From NCBI RefSeq assembly GCF_003148495.1, contig NZ_QGGH01000018.1, forward strand, positions 43,789 through 107,788: a DNA stretch of 64,000 nt, in the 5' to 3' direction. This DNA comes from Mesorhizobium loti (GTDB lineage: Bacteria; Pseudomonadota; Alphaproteobacteria; Rhizobiales; Rhizobiaceae). Positions 39,668 to 48,916 of this stretch are shown piece by piece. Under the pieces are notes generated by a model that made no database searches, was not told where the DNA came from, and worked only from the letters and a program-made list of their open reading frames with translations. The position numbers and the translations under genes are program-made. Position 1 is the first letter of the stretch, and each line of letters opens with the position of its first letter.

Positions 39668-42262
39668 TTACTTCAGCTCGAGCAGCCGTTCGAGATAGCT
39701 GCGTTCGATATCGGGGCTGAGCGCATTGCCGAGCCGCTTGCGGATTGCTTCCAGAATCTGACGGGCGCGCTGCACGTCGATCTCGTCGGGTACCTTCACC
39801 GAATCGCCGAAATCGGGACCCTGGCTGGCGCGCGGCCGGCCGAGCGGATCACGATCGGCGTTCTGCTGACGGCCGCCTTCCTCGCTGCCGCCCTGGTCGC
39901 CCTGCATGGCCTGCATCTGCTTCATCATGTCCTTGGCGCCTTTGCGCAGCGCTTCCAGCGCCCGGCCCTGATGGCCGACGGCCTCGTCGCCTTGGCCCTC
40001 TCCGAGGGCCTGTTCGGCATTGCCCATGGACTTGCCGGCCTCGCCAAATCCTTCATTGGGCTCCATGCCCATGCCTTCGAGACCCTTCTTCAGCTGCTCG
40101 AGGTCGCTTTTCAGCTGGCCCTGGCCTTGCTGCAGCTGTTTCAGCGCGTCGGCGAATTCTTGCGGCGTCATCGGCTTTTGCCGGGCGAGCGGATCGCGGT
40201 CCTCGCCGACCCCTGGCTTGTCCCCATCCTGGCCGCCGCCTTCGCCGAGCTGCTCGTCGCGGTTCTGTCCGCGCTGGCGCTCACCGCGCTGCATCTGGTC
40301 CATGCGGAAGGTGTCGTTCATCATCTCCTGCTGGCGCCGCAGGATCTCGCCCAGCTTGTCCATCTGCTGGCGCATCTCGCTGTCCTGTTGGCCGCCTTGC
40401 TGCTGACGGCCGGCCTGCAGATTGTTCATCATGTCCTGCAGTTGCGACAGCAATTGCTGGGCCTTGTCGCGGTCGCCCGACTTCGCCAGATTCTCGATCT
40501 GGTCCATCATGCGGTCGATGTCGCTCTGGCGCAGTTCCTGGCCGTTCTGCTGCATCTGCGGTGCGCTGGGATTCTGCTTGGCGCGTTCCGCGAATTCCTG
40601 CAGGAACTGGTTCATCGCCTCGCGCAGTTCCTTCATCGCCTTTTCGATTTCAGCGTCGCTGGCGCCATTCTTGATGGCGTCCTGCAGCGCCTGCTGCGCC
40701 TGGCGCAGCCGCTTTTCCGCGGCCGAGAGATTGCCTTCCTCGATGCCAAGCGCGATTTCCCAGAGATAGGAGACCTCGCTGCGCAACTGATCGTCGCTGT
40801 CGGCCATCTTCAGCCGGCTGCGGGCGCTCACGATGGCGAGGTAGTGGGACATGTTGTCGAACGTGTCTTCCGGTCGCAGCGTGATGGCGTCCATCAGGTC
40901 GAGCACGCGGGGCTTGGCGTTGGCGTCGAGCGCCAGCAGGCGGCGCTGCTCGATCACCGCGCGCGCCAGCGGATTGGCGAATGGCCGCTCCGGCATCAGC
41001 AGCGTCTTGGTCTCACTCGATGCAGTGTGCCCGGCATCGTCGGTGGCAACCAGCGTCAGCTTGATGCTGCTGCCGGCCCAGACATGTTCGGTCAGGTCCT
41101 TCGAGGTCCTGGCGGCGTTCGACTTTCCACCACGACGCGGCAGCGACAGCGGCATTTCAGGCGGACCATAGAGCGGGTGTGCATTGGGCGCCTGCGGATC
41201 GGCGAGCGCGAACACCGCCTTGGCGGTGGCGGCGCCATAATCGTCGTCGATCTGGTAGTTGAGTTCGAAGGCGCCGTTGGCGGCGCGCTTCGGCTCACCG
41301 ACGAAGCGGATCTGTGGCGGCTTGTCGGATATGACCGCGAAGGCCCAGCGCCCTAGCTGGTCCTCGCCCGACGTCAGCGTCAGCGTGCCGTCACCGGTCA
41401 GCTTGCCGGTGAACTGGCGCACTTTGGATGGTGTCGCCGGCGTTGGCGCCGGCTTGGCGGCGGCGGCCTGGGGGCCGGCCGGGTCGATGGCGCGGGAATT
41501 GCCCTGCTTGTCGGCATAGGCAAGGGTTTCTTCGCCCGAGCCGCCGGTCACACGCAGCGAGACGTCGCTGCCTTCCGGAATGGTGAAGGTCGGCGTCGCC
41601 TGGTTGGCGTCGGCGGTCAGGAAGATCGGCGGCTTGCCGGTGTAGGCCGGTGGCGTCACCCAGGCGTCGATGCGCGGCGGCACGGCATCATGCGCCCCAT
41701 GGGCATTGAACCCGTCGCTGATCCTGCCGCCTGTTGGCCCGAAGGAGAAGGCAAAGGCGGTAACGAGCAAAAGTGCCGCCACCGCGCGCAGCCCCCAGGG
41801 GTCGTGTTCCGGCACGCGTGTACGCGGCAGGTCGGCGCCGAGGCTGTCGAGCTTTCCGGCCATGCGCTTCTGGTGTTCGCGCCACAGCGCCTGCGAAAAG
41901 CTGCTTTCCCGGCCGCTTGGCCGGTCGGTCTGCACCAGCACCGGGCTGTGCAACAGTTGATTGGCCGCCTCGATCCGGCGGTCGATTTCGGCAGCGCCCG
42001 GCAGGCGGAAGAAGCGCAGCGGATAGAGCGCGGCCAATGCCGCGATGGCAAAGGCGGCGACGAGGCCGATGCGCGCCATATCCGGCACCCGGGAGAAGAT
42101 GCCGAGCCAAGAGATGCTGAGGAACAGGCTGGCGACGATGACGAGCGGAAGCAGCAACGGCCAGCCGCGCTCGACCATCATCGAGACCCGCGTCGCCAGC
42201 CGGCTCAAGGCAAGGCGCCCGGCCAGGCCGCGATCGCTGCTGAAGGTGGGTCGTTGCGTCAT
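39668..42262 (-). CDS. TIGR02302/DUF4175 family membrane protein
   Basis: The product has 864 residues. Three N-terminal membrane helices (LLLPLVIVASLFLSISWLGIF, LVAAFAIAALAALYPL and a third at AALLLVTAFAFSFGP) lie before residue 180. A periplasmic or extracellular middle (DAWVTPPAYTGKPPIFL, IRFVGEPKRAANGAFELNYQIDDDYGA) is followed by a C-terminal half that is very rich in Gln, Met and Asp (residues about 600-830), with low-complexity runs such as QMQQNGQEL and QQQGGQQDSEM. The layout is that of the TIGR02302 family, restricted to alphaproteobacteria, with unknown function. It stands near the repeats at 42274, and is followed by VOC. A coiled-coil or glutamine-rich scaffold is a guess. Confidence 0.85.
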   Translation of the reverse strand: MTQRPTFSSDRGLAGRLALSRLATRVSMMVERGWPLLLPLVIVASLFLSISWLGIFSRVPDMARIGLVAAFAIAALAALYPLRFFRLPGAAEIDRRIEAANQLLHSPVLVQTDRPSGRESSFSQALWREHQKRMAGKLDSLGADLPRTRVPEHDPWGLRAVAALLLVTAFAFSFGPTGGRISDGFNAHGAHDAVPPRIDAWVTPPAYTGKPPIFLTADANQATPTFTIPEGSDVSLRVTGGSGEETLAYADKQGNSRAIDPAGPQAAAAKPAPTPATPSKVRQFTGKLTGDGTLTLTSGEDQLGRWAFAVISDKPPQIRFVGEPKRAANGAFELNYQIDDDYGAATAKAVFALADPQAPNAHPLYGPPEMPLSLPRRGGKSNAARTSKDLTEHVWAGSSIKLTLVATDDAGHTASSETKTLLMPERPFANPLARAVIEQRRLLALDANAKPRVLDLMDAITLRPEDTFDNMSHYLAIVSARSRLKMADSDDQLRSEVSYLWEIALGIEEGNLSAAEKRLRQAQQALQDAIKNGASDAEIEKAMKELREAMNQFLQEFAERAKQNPSAPQMQQNGQELRQSDIDRMMDQIENLAKSGDRDKAQQLLSQLQDMMNNLQAGRQQQGGQQDSEMRQQMDKLGEILRRQQEMMNDTFRMDQMQRGERQRGQNRDEQLGEGGGQDGDKPGVGEDRDPLARQKPMTPQEFADALKQLQQGQGQLKSDLEQLKKGLEGMGMEPNEGFGEAGKSMGNAEQALGEGQGDEAVGHQGRALEALRKGAKDMMKQMQAMQGDQGGSEEGGRQQNADRDPLGRPRASQGPDFGDSVKVPDEIDVQRARQILEAIRKRLGNALSPDIERSYLERLLELK

Positions 42263-42273
42263 CGGCCCTTCCT

Positions 42274-42368
42274 AGAGCCTATTCCATCCCGAAAGAACCG
42301 GGATGGGGCTCTATCTCCTTGAGCATGATCTGTTCCGAAAACCGGATTCCACTTTTCGGAATCATGCT
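42274..42368. repeat. Two adjacent intergenic palindromes upstream of the TIGR02302 gene
   Basis: The first (42274-42312) has arms AGAGCC and GGCTCT enclosing CATCCC and GGGATG. The second (42321-42368) has arms GAGCATGATC-like and AATCATGCT, with TTCCGAAAACCGG and CACTTTTCGGAA inside. Both would form strong hairpins. They follow the same design as those at 50386 and 21421. Confidence 0.85.
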
Positions 42369-42474
42369 GTGGGGCGGGCAGGATAGCCCAAGCCTCACGA
42401 CTCGAAGAATACCAGCAAACACGGCAAAGGCGAGGCGCTTTCAAAAAACGTGAAGCCCATCGCTATAGTTGCAG

Positions 42475-43416
42475 TCAGAAGGTCGCCGGGTTGGCATTCG
42501 CCCCGCAGACCAGCACGGCGACGCGTTCGCCCGGCGCCGGCGTATAACGGCCGGACAGGACGGCGGCAAAGGCCGCGGCGCCACCTGGCTCGGAGATGAT
42601 GCGGACCCGGTTCCACAGCGCCTTCTGCGCGGCGATGATGTCGTCGTCGCTGACCAGGATCGAGCGTTCGACAAAGGCCTCGGCGATCGGGAACATCATT
42701 TCGCCGACGCGCTTTGGCGCCAGCGAATCAGCGGCGATGCCCTCGGCCGGCGCGTCGACGGGGTGTCCGGCCTCAAAGGCACGGTGAAGCGTCGGCGCCC
42801 CCTCCGGCTCGACGGCGATGATGCGGATGCGGCCGGCAAACCAGGCGGCGATGCCGCCGATCAGGCCGCCGCCGCCGACGGCGACCAGCAGCGTGTCGAT
42901 CCCAGGCAAATCGCTCTCGATTTCGAGCCCGAGCGTGCCTTGGCCGACCAGCGTTTCCTCCTGGTTGAAAGCATGGATCTGGAGGGCGCCGGTCTGCTCG
43001 GCGAAACGTTCGCTGGCGGCCAGCGCCTCGGCGTAGCGGGCGCCGCCGACGATCAGCTCGGCGCCGTAGCTGCGGATCCGCTCCAGCTTGGCTGCCGGAC
43101 TCACTTCGGGAACGAAGATGGTCGCCTTGTGGCCAAGCCGCATGGCGGCATAGGCGACGGCCGCACCATGGTTGCCGCCCGATGCGGCGACGACGCCGGC
43201 TTCGGGGACCGGACGCTCCAGCAGGTTGGTGAAGGCGCCGCGCGCCTTGAACGAACCGGAATGCTGCAGGCATTCGAGCTTCAGGTCGACCGTCAGCGGC
43301 GTGCGGTCGAAGTCGGCCATGTCGACACGCAGCACCGGCGTGTGCCTGATATAGGGGCGGATGCGCGGTTCCATCGCGGCAATGCGCTCGCGTGTGACGG
43401 TGTTGCCCTGCGACAT
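42475..43416 (-). CDS. Threonine/serine dehydratase-like PLP enzyme
   Basis: This PLP fold-type II enzyme has 313 residues from the ATG at 43416. The Schiff-base Lys is in HSGSFKARGAF, followed by the phosphate site ASGGNHGAAVAY, and the glycine loop AVGGGGLIGGIAAW. The C-terminal Ser/Cys cofactor contact lies in VAVLVCGANANPATF. Such enzymes deaminate L-threonine or L-serine to 2-oxo acids. The regulatory ACT domain of biosynthetic IlvA is absent, so it is a catabolic or alternative type. The ArsR gene lies divergently 51 bp away and may control it. Confidence 0.85.
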   Translation of the reverse strand: MSQGNTVTRERIAAMEPRIRPYIRHTPVLRVDMADFDRTPLTVDLKLECLQHSGSFKARGAFTNLLERPVPEAGVVAASGGNHGAAVAYAAMRLGHKATIFVPEVSPAAKLERIRSYGAELIVGGARYAEALAASERFAEQTGALQIHAFNQEETLVGQGTLGLEIESDLPGIDTLLVAVGGGGLIGGIAAWFAGRIRIIAVEPEGAPTLHRAFEAGHPVDAPAEGIAADSLAPKRVGEMMFPIAEAFVERSILVSDDDIIAAQKALWNRVRIISEPGGAAAFAAVLSGRYTPAPGERVAVLVCGANANPATF

Positions 43417-43467
43417 GTGTGATCTCCTCGGGATTGACAGCAATTAGTAACTTGGCAAAATGGCTAA
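43417..43467. promoter_or_regulatory. Divergent promoter/operator region between dehydratase and ArsR genes
   Basis: The 51-bp interval contains TTGACA at 43434 (read to the right) and an A/T-rich stretch AATTAGTAACTTGGC that runs into AAATGGCTAAATG. Outer TTAG and CTAA are inverted with about 15 bp between. With so little space, the ArsR protein probably binds here to control both genes. Confidence 0.4.
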
Positions 43468-43770
43468 ATGCAAGAGGTTGATGTCTTCAAGGCGATTGCC
43501 AACGAACGCAGGCTGCAGATCCTCGACTGGCTAAAGGATCCGCGCGCGCATTTCCCTGCCCAAGCGGATGGCGATCTGGTCGAGGACGGCGTTTGCGCGC
43601 TGCTGATCGCCGAAAAGCTCGGCATCACCCAGGCGACGCTGAGTGAGCATATGCGCGTGCTCACCCAAGCCGGCCTGCTGCGCGTCAGGCGCATCAAGCA
43701 ATGGACGTTCTACCGTCGCGACGAGGACAGGATCGCCGACATCAGGGCGCTCGTGCAGAACCGGCTATAG
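43468..43770 (+). CDS. ArsR family transcriptional regulator
   Basis: This 100-residue winged-helix protein has FKAIANERRLQILDWL, a spacer VCALLIAEKLGITQATLSEHMRVLTQAGLLRVRRIKQWTFYRRDED (key motif LGITQATLSEHMRVLTQAGL). The Cys-containing metal-binding pattern of true metal sensors (ELCVCDL) is not present; a single Cys lies at VCALL. So it is not a clear metal-sensing repressor. It is divergent from a Ser/Thr dehydratase-like gene. The ligand is unknown. Confidence 0.9.
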   Translation: MQEVDVFKAIANERRLQILDWLKDPRAHFPAQADGDLVEDGVCALLIAEKLGITQATLSEHMRVLTQAGLLRVRRIKQWTFYRRDEDRIADIRALVQNRL

Positions 43771-43802
43771 CGCTTCCGGCCGGCATCCAGGCCGGGCAGC
43801 TT

Positions 43803-45071
43803 CTATGCAAGCCAGTCGGGCACGGAATCAAGCCCGATCAGGTCGTCATAGGTCAGGCGCGGACGCACGACGTGGAACCGGTCGCCGTCGACCAGCACCT
43901 CCGGCACCAGCAAGCGGGTGTTGTAAGTGCCGGCCTGCACCGCGCCATAGGCGCCGGCGGTGGAGACGGCAATTAGGTCACCGGCCTTCAGCCTGGGCAG
44001 ATCGCGATCGAGGCCGATGTAATCGCCGGTCTCGCAGACCGGGCCGACCACATCGACCATCATGCGCGGCGTGTCCGCCGGCGGCTGCACGACCGGGCGG
44101 ATGTCATGGAAAGCATCGTAGAGCGTCGGCCGGATCAGATCGTTCATGGCGGCGTCGACGACGAGGAAGTTCTTGGCGTCGCCTTCCTTTACGAAGATCA
44201 CTTCCGAGACGAGGATGCCGGCATTGCCCACGATCAGCCGGCCCGGCTCGAACATCACCTTCAACCCGAGCTTGGTGACATGCCTCCTGACGATCTGGGC
44301 ATAGGCATCGGGCAGCGGCGGCGGGTTGTTGTCGACGCGATAAGGGATGCCGAGGCCGCCGCCGAGGTCGATATGCTCGATGGCATGGCCGTCGGTGCGC
44401 AGCGCGCCGACCAGATCGACAAGCAGAGCGAAGGCGTCGTCGAAAGGCTGCAGTTCGGTGATCTGGCTGCCGATATGGGTGTCGATGCCGGTGATCTTGA
44501 TACCGGGAAGCTTTGCCGCGCGGGCATAGACCTGGCGGGCCTTCTGCCACGGGATGCCGAACTTGTTCTCGGCCTTGCCAGTGGAGATCTTCTTGTGGGT
44601 CCTGGCGTCGACATCGGGATTGATACGTAGCGAGATCGACGCCACCTTGCCAAGTGCGGCGGCTCGCGCCGACAGCAGTTCGAGTTCAGGCTCGGATTCA
44701 ACGTTGAAGCAGAGGATGCCGGCGGCAAGGGCAAAGTCCATTTCACGCGCGGTCTTGCCGACGCCCGAAAACAGGATCTTGCCGGCTGGGATGCCGGCGG
44801 CCAGCGCCCGGCGCAATTCACCTTCCGAAACCACATCGGCGCCGGCGCCGAGCTTCGCCAGCGTGCGCAGAACGGCCTGGTTGGAATTGGCCTTCATGGC
44901 GTAGCAGACCAGCGCGTCGAGCCCGGCAAAGGCTTGCGCGAACACCCGGTAGTGTCTGGTCAAGGTGGCCGTCGAATAGCAGTAGAACGGCGTGCCGACC
45001 TGTGTAGCGATATCGGGGATCGCCACGTCCTCGGCATGGAGCACGCCGTCGCGGTAGTCGAAATGGTTCAC
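43803..45071 (-). CDS. lysA: Diaminopimelate decarboxylase
   Basis: LysA makes L-lysine from meso-diaminopimelate. The 422-residue protein has the PLP Lys in LVCYAMKANSNQAVLRTL, then ISLRINPDVDARTHKKISTGKAENKFG, GIDTHIGSQITEL, LGGGLGIPY, the motif PGRLIVGNAGILV and the dimer-loop catalytic Cys in GPVCETGDYIG. The start is the GTG at 45071 (NHFDYRDG follows); a GTG 27 bp upstream is an alternative. It is last in the run argH-lptM-lysA. Confidence 0.95.
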   Translation of the reverse strand: MNHFDYRDGVLHAEDVAIPDIATQVGTPFYCYSTATLTRHYRVFAQAFAGLDALVCYAMKANSNQAVLRTLAKLGAGADVVSEGELRRALAAGIPAGKILFSGVGKTAREMDFALAAGILCFNVESEPELELLSARAAALGKVASISLRINPDVDARTHKKISTGKAENKFGIPWQKARQVYARAAKLPGIKITGIDTHIGSQITELQPFDDAFALLVDLVGALRTDGHAIEHIDLGGGLGIPYRVDNNPPPLPDAYAQIVRRHVTKLGLKVMFEPGRLIVGNAGILVSEVIFVKEGDAKNFLVVDAAMNDLIRPTLYDAFHDIRPVVQPPADTPRMMVDVVGPVCETGDYIGLDRDLPRLKAGDLIAVSTAGAYGAVQAGTYNTRLLVPEVLVDGDRFHVVRPRLTYDDLIGLDSVPDWLA

Positions 45072-45141
45072 TCGAGTGGTTCCGGAAAATTGGGGCACGA
45101 TGAGACCGGGTTTGGAAAGACCAACCCCGGTGTCATCGGCT

Positions 45142-45348
45142 CTAGATCAGCGGGTCGAGGATGAATTTCTTGTCCACGACCGGTTTTTCCGGCTCCGGCG
45201 GCACAGGCTGGTGAGCCTTCGAGGCGTCCTTGCGCGCTTGCACGGCTGCCTCATAGGGCGTGTCGAGACCGCCCCTCCTACCGCAGGCCGAAACGGCCGC
45301 GATCGCAACCAGCAGCGTCAGCGTCACCAAAATCCTGCTTCCGGTCAT
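45142..45348 (-). CDS. lptM: LptM-like small lipoprotein
   Basis: The product has 68 residues from the ATG at 45348. The signal anchor is LVTLTLLVAIAAVSAC with a lipobox ending AVSAC, so the Cys is lipidated. The mature end is CGRRGGLDTPYEAAVQARKD, which fits the CG(R/Q)(R/K)G(P/G)L pattern of LptM (YifL), a small lipoprotein that assists LptD assembly in the outer membrane. It sits between argH and lysA, as in many proteobacteria. The symbol is by similarity of motif and location. Confidence 0.75.
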   Translation of the reverse strand: MTGSRILVTLTLLVAIAAVSACGRRGGLDTPYEAAVQARKDASKAHQPVPPEPEKPVVDKKFILDPLI

Positions 45349-45441
45349 CGATCCATCCGTCCGAAACGTTTGCCAGCCGCCGCTTTTAGCCGAGTTCTCA
45401 GCGTATTGCACCCCGGATATTGCTGGTCGCAATATCTGGCA

Positions 45442-46842
45442 TCACGCTTTCGCCAGTCGCTTTTTCCAGGCTCGGATCTGCTTCCTCACTTCCGACGGCG
45501 CGGTGCCGCCGAAACTGGTGCGGCTCTTGACCGAGTTCTGCACCGCCAGCACCGAAAATATGTCCGCCGTGATGCCGGGATTGATCGACTGCAAATCCTC
45601 CAGCGAAAGCTTCTCCAGCCCCACCTTCTTGTCTTCGGCCAGTGCCACCGCCCGGCCGGTGACATGATGCGCCTCGCGGAACGGCAGGCCGAGCGTGCGC
45701 ACCAGCCAGTCGGCGAGGTCGGTCGCTGTCGCGTGGCCGGAGCCGGCGGCCTTCTTCATCGCGGCTGCGTTGATCGTCATGTCCGAGACCATGCCGGTCA
45801 TCGCGGCCAGCATCAGGTCGAGCGTCTCGGCGGCATCGAACGCCGATTCCTTGTCTTCCTGCATGTCCTTGCCATAGGTCAAAGGCATGCCCTTCATCAC
45901 CGTCAGCAGGCCGACCAGATGGCCGGTGACGCGGCCGGTCTTGCCGCGCACCAGTTCGGCGGCGTCAGGGTTCTTCTTTTGCGGCATGATCGAGGAGCCG
46001 GTGGAAAACGAGTCCGACAGCCTGACGAAGCCGAATTGCGGCGTCGACCAGATGATGATCTCCTCGGCCAGCCGCGACAAATGCGTGGCGCAGATCGCGG
46101 CAAGAGCGAGGAATTCGAGAGCGAAATCGCGGTCCGAAACGCTGTCGAGCGAATTGCGCATCGGCTCGCGGAAGCCGAGCGCCTTGGCGGTCTGGTGACG
46201 GTCGATCGGGAAACTGGTGCCGGCGAGCGCTGCGGCACCGAGCGGGCTTTCGTCCATCCGTTCGATCGCATCGCGCACACGCGACAGGTCACGCGAAAAC
46301 ATTTCGACATAGGCCATGCAGTGATGGCCGAAGGTCACCGGTTGTGCCGCCTGCATATGGGTAAAGCCCGGCATCACCGTTGCCGCATGCTCCTCGGCCC
46401 GCTCCAGCAGCGCTTTGATCAACCCTTTCAGCGCCTCGGCGACGCGAAAGCACTCGTCCTTGACCCACAGCCTCAAATCGACCGCCACCTGGTCGTTGCG
46501 CGAGCGGGCGGTGTGCAGCCGGCCGGCGGCCGGGCCGATCAGATCGGCAAGGCGTGCCTCGATGTTCATGTGGATGTCTTCGAGCCGGGTCGAGAACTCG
46601 AAGGTGCCGGCCTCGATCTCTTTCAGGATCGTGTTCAGCCCGTGAGCGATTTTTTCTTGATCGGCTGCCGAAATAATGCCCGTTTGCGCCAGCATCTCGC
46701 TATGGGCGATCGAGCCTTTGATGTCCTGGGCATAGAGTTTACGGTCGAACGAGATCGACGCGTTGATGGCTTCCATGATCGCGGCCGGACCCGAGGCAAA
46801 ACGTCCGCCCCACATCTGGTTGCTGGTCTTCTTGTCGCTCAT
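45442..46842 (-). CDS. argH: Argininosuccinate lyase
   Basis: ArgH cleaves argininosuccinate to arginine and fumarate. The 466-residue protein has SFDRKLYAQDIKGSIAHSEML, the motif LEDIHMNIEARL, HTARSRNDQVAVDLRLW and the fumarase-superfamily signature GSSIMPQKKNP near residue 281. The length is normal. It is divergent from tlpA with only 35 bp between starts. The lptM and lysA genes follow on the same strand, probably one operon. Confidence 0.96.
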   Translation of the reverse strand: MSDKKTSNQMWGGRFASGPAAIMEAINASISFDRKLYAQDIKGSIAHSEMLAQTGIISAADQEKIAHGLNTILKEIEAGTFEFSTRLEDIHMNIEARLADLIGPAAGRLHTARSRNDQVAVDLRLWVKDECFRVAEALKGLIKALLERAEEHAATVMPGFTHMQAAQPVTFGHHCMAYVEMFSRDLSRVRDAIERMDESPLGAAALAGTSFPIDRHQTAKALGFREPMRNSLDSVSDRDFALEFLALAAICATHLSRLAEEIIIWSTPQFGFVRLSDSFSTGSSIMPQKKNPDAAELVRGKTGRVTGHLVGLLTVMKGMPLTYGKDMQEDKESAFDAAETLDLMLAAMTGMVSDMTINAAAMKKAAGSGHATATDLADWLVRTLGLPFREAHHVTGRAVALAEDKKVGLEKLSLEDLQSINPGITADIFSVLAVQNSVKSRTSFGGTAPSEVRKQIRAWKKRLAKA

Positions 46843-46877
46843 GGCTATAACCCGTGCTTCGGAGCAGTTTTGAGAAA

Positions 46878-47567
46878 ATGGCAGACGGTAATAGATTCTT
46901 CCCGGCCCCGCGCCTGATCTTCGCCGCCTTGGTGGCAGGCGCGCTGGCCGGCGCGGTCGCGGTATATGTCAGCGAGAGCCGGTCTGGCAACAATGCACCG
47001 GCACAAGCGGCCGTCGGCGAGAGCAAGGACGACGTTGCCTGCGCGGCCAAGAGCGACCGCGCCAAGAAGGTCGCGGCCTCCGCCACCGGGGAGGTCGCCG
47101 CGCTTTTGCCGGCCGATCCGCCGCAATCCTTGAAGAGCCTCGCCTTCAATGGCCCGGACGGCAAGCCGATGACGCTTGCCGATCATGCCGGCAAGACGGT
47201 GCTGCTCAACCTGTGGGCGACATGGTGCGCGCCGTGCCGAGCCGAAATGCCGGCGCTCGATGCACTGCAGAAGGAAAAGGGCAGCGATGCCTTTCAGGTG
47301 GTCGCCGTCAATGTCGATGCCGGTGACGATACGAAGCCGAAGAAGTTCCTCAGCGATACCGGCGTCAAGACGCTCGGCTATTTCAGGGATTCGACGATGG
47401 GGCTGTTCAACGACCTCAAGACGCGCGGCTTGGCGCTCGGCCTTCCCGTCACCATGCTGATCGACGGTGAAGGCTGCCTGATCGCCCATATGAATGGCCC
47501 GGCCGAATGGTCGGGGCCGGATGCCAGACGACTGGTCGAGACCGCACTCAAGCCCGAAAGCCTCTAA
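46878..47567 (+). CDS. tlpA: TlpA-type membrane-anchored thiol-disulfide protein
   Basis: The 229-residue product starts at the ATG at 46878 and has one N-terminal membrane helix (LIFAALVAGALAGAVAVYV). The periplasmic domain is thioredoxin-like with the active site WATWCAPCRAEMPAL, then LPVTMLIDGEGCLI with the cis-Pro. A Cys outside the active site (DVACAAK near residue 60) is notable and matches TlpA. TlpA of Bradyrhizobium reduces the copper-binding Cys of the CuA site or its chaperone. The pairing with argH, 35 bp away and divergent, is typical in rhizobia (from memory). Confidence 0.88.
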   Translation: MADGNRFFPAPRLIFAALVAGALAGAVAVYVSESRSGNNAPAQAAVGESKDDVACAAKSDRAKKVAASATGEVAALLPADPPQSLKSLAFNGPDGKPMTLADHAGKTVLLNLWATWCAPCRAEMPALDALQKEKGSDAFQVVAVNVDAGDDTKPKKFLSDTGVKTLGYFRDSTMGLFNDLKTRGLALGLPVTMLIDGEGCLIAHMNGPAEWSGPDARRLVETALKPESL

Positions 47568-47572
47568 AAGGG

Positions 47573-47613
47573 CGTCGTTGTCCCAAAGCCGCTATACCCT
47601 TTGGGCGATCAGG
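47573..47613. repeat. Intergenic palindrome downstream of tlpA
   Basis: GTTGTCCCAAAGCCGC and CCCTTTGGGCGA form the hairpin; the arms around CCCAAAG and CTTTGGG are the strongest. It belongs to the same family as 17140 and 33669. It lies between convergent genes and may end the tlpA transcript. Confidence 0.75.
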
Positions 47614-47710
47614 CCCTGTTCAGACCGAGCGCGGGCGCGGGCGCGAAGGCGTGTTTTTCCGGAGCAGGGGTGTTTGATTTCTTCTGGTGGAAGCCGGCCG
47701 CCCGCGCTCG

Positions 47711-48760
47711 TCAGGCGATGCGGACCGTCACGACAAGTGCCTCGTGATCGGAGCTCGGCCTGCCGTCCGCCAGCACAGCCGGAAGAACGGCAGGAGCCGT
47801 TGCGACAAGGCCGCGCGTGAAGAACCAGTCGATGTGGCCGATCGGGGTGGGATCGCCGGCCTCGCGTCGCTGCGTGGGCAGGTCGAGCTTGTTGGCGGGC
47901 TTCCAGTCGTAACCGCGCCCGGCGAGGACCGCGAACAGTGGTTCATGGCGTTCGACATCGATCAGCCGGTCCGGCTCTGCCGCGATGCGCGCCGCCCAGG
48001 CGTCGGGATCGTCATTGCGCTCCTCATGGGTTGACGTCAGCGTATTGAAGTCGCCGCCAAGCAAGACCGGCGCCTGCGAATCGTATTTGTCGATGGCATC
48101 GAGGAGATGGCTGGTCTGGATGGCACGGCCGGCGGGATCTGTCCGGTTTTCAAGATGAACCGAGACCACCGTCACCCTGCGGTCACCGATCCGCACCTGG
48201 CCACCGATGGCCATGCGTCCGCCGATGCGCGGCTGGCCGCGTTCCGGCCGGAACCAGCCGCCAGCCGCCTCGATGCGGACCAGGAAAGGGCGAAGTAGTG
48301 GGATCGCGCTGGTCACGGCATTGCCATGGAAGCCTTCTGTATTCTGGGCCGTGCCGGTTGCGGCCTGCTCAGCCTCGTTGCCGCCGCCGAGCTCGACGAA
48401 TTCGACACCATAGGCGAAGGCATGGCCGAGCCGGTCGGCAAGAACACGCAAAGGATGGCCGTTGCCTGAGCGCACCATGCCTTCGTCAACCTCGGACAGC
48501 AGCACGACATCGGGAGCCTGGCCGGCAAGCGTGGCCGCGATAGCATCGCCATGGCGCAGCCGTTCGACGTTCCAGGCCACGACGGTGAGCGTTTCGCCGC
48601 CGCTTTCGCGTGAAGTCTTGCCGCCGATTTCGATCTGGCCAAGTGCCGGCGTGGCGGCAGCTAGGCGCAGATGGGTAGCGCTGTCGCGTGGCCCGTCGCG
48701 CATGGCCTGGCGCTCAGCGAGTGGAACATGCGTCAGCTGTGGCACCAGCATTTCATTCAT
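47711..48760 (-). CDS. Endonuclease/exonuclease/phosphatase family protein
   Basis: This 349-residue protein has the EEP fold: VVAWNVERLRHGDAIAATL, LLSEVDEGM with the metal-binding Glu, FHGNAVTSAIPLL, VVSVHLENRTDP, VLLGGDFNTLT with the catalytic Asp and Asn, and PSSDHEALVVTV with the terminal His. The family hydrolyses phosphodiesters in nucleic acids, lipids or small molecules. The target is unknown and no signal peptide is seen. It is divergent from ugpB. The N-terminal 50 residues look like an extra arm. Confidence 0.85.
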   Translation of the reverse strand: MNEMLVPQLTHVPLAERQAMRDGPRDSATHLRLAAATPALGQIEIGGKTSRESGGETLTVVAWNVERLRHGDAIAATLAGQAPDVVLLSEVDEGMVRSGNGHPLRVLADRLGHAFAYGVEFVELGGGNEAEQAATGTAQNTEGFHGNAVTSAIPLLRPFLVRIEAAGGWFRPERGQPRIGGRMAIGGQVRIGDRRVTVVSVHLENRTDPAGRAIQTSHLLDAIDKYDSQAPVLLGGDFNTLTSTHEERNDDPDAWAARIAAEPDRLIDVERHEPLFAVLAGRGYDWKPANKLDLPTQRREAGDPTPIGHIDWFFTRGLVATAPAVLPAVLADGRPSSDHEALVVTVRIA

Positions 48761-48916
48761 CCCTTAGCCGGGTAATCATGACAGCTCTTCAGGGTCTTTA
48801 CGTCCTCGGCAGCCGCCCTAGCTACCTAGAGCGCCGGCATGACATTTTCATGCCGGCGCAACCGCCGGAGGGGAGGAGAGACGGGCTGTCCACAGGCCTG
48901 AAGGGCCACAGCAGAA

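Noticed and set aside
39650..41356. Long plus-strand open frame (about 568 codons) rich in Leu and His inside the TIGR02302 gene
   Set aside because: It is the complement of the Gln-rich coding sequence; the leucine/histidine-rich composition is explained by that.
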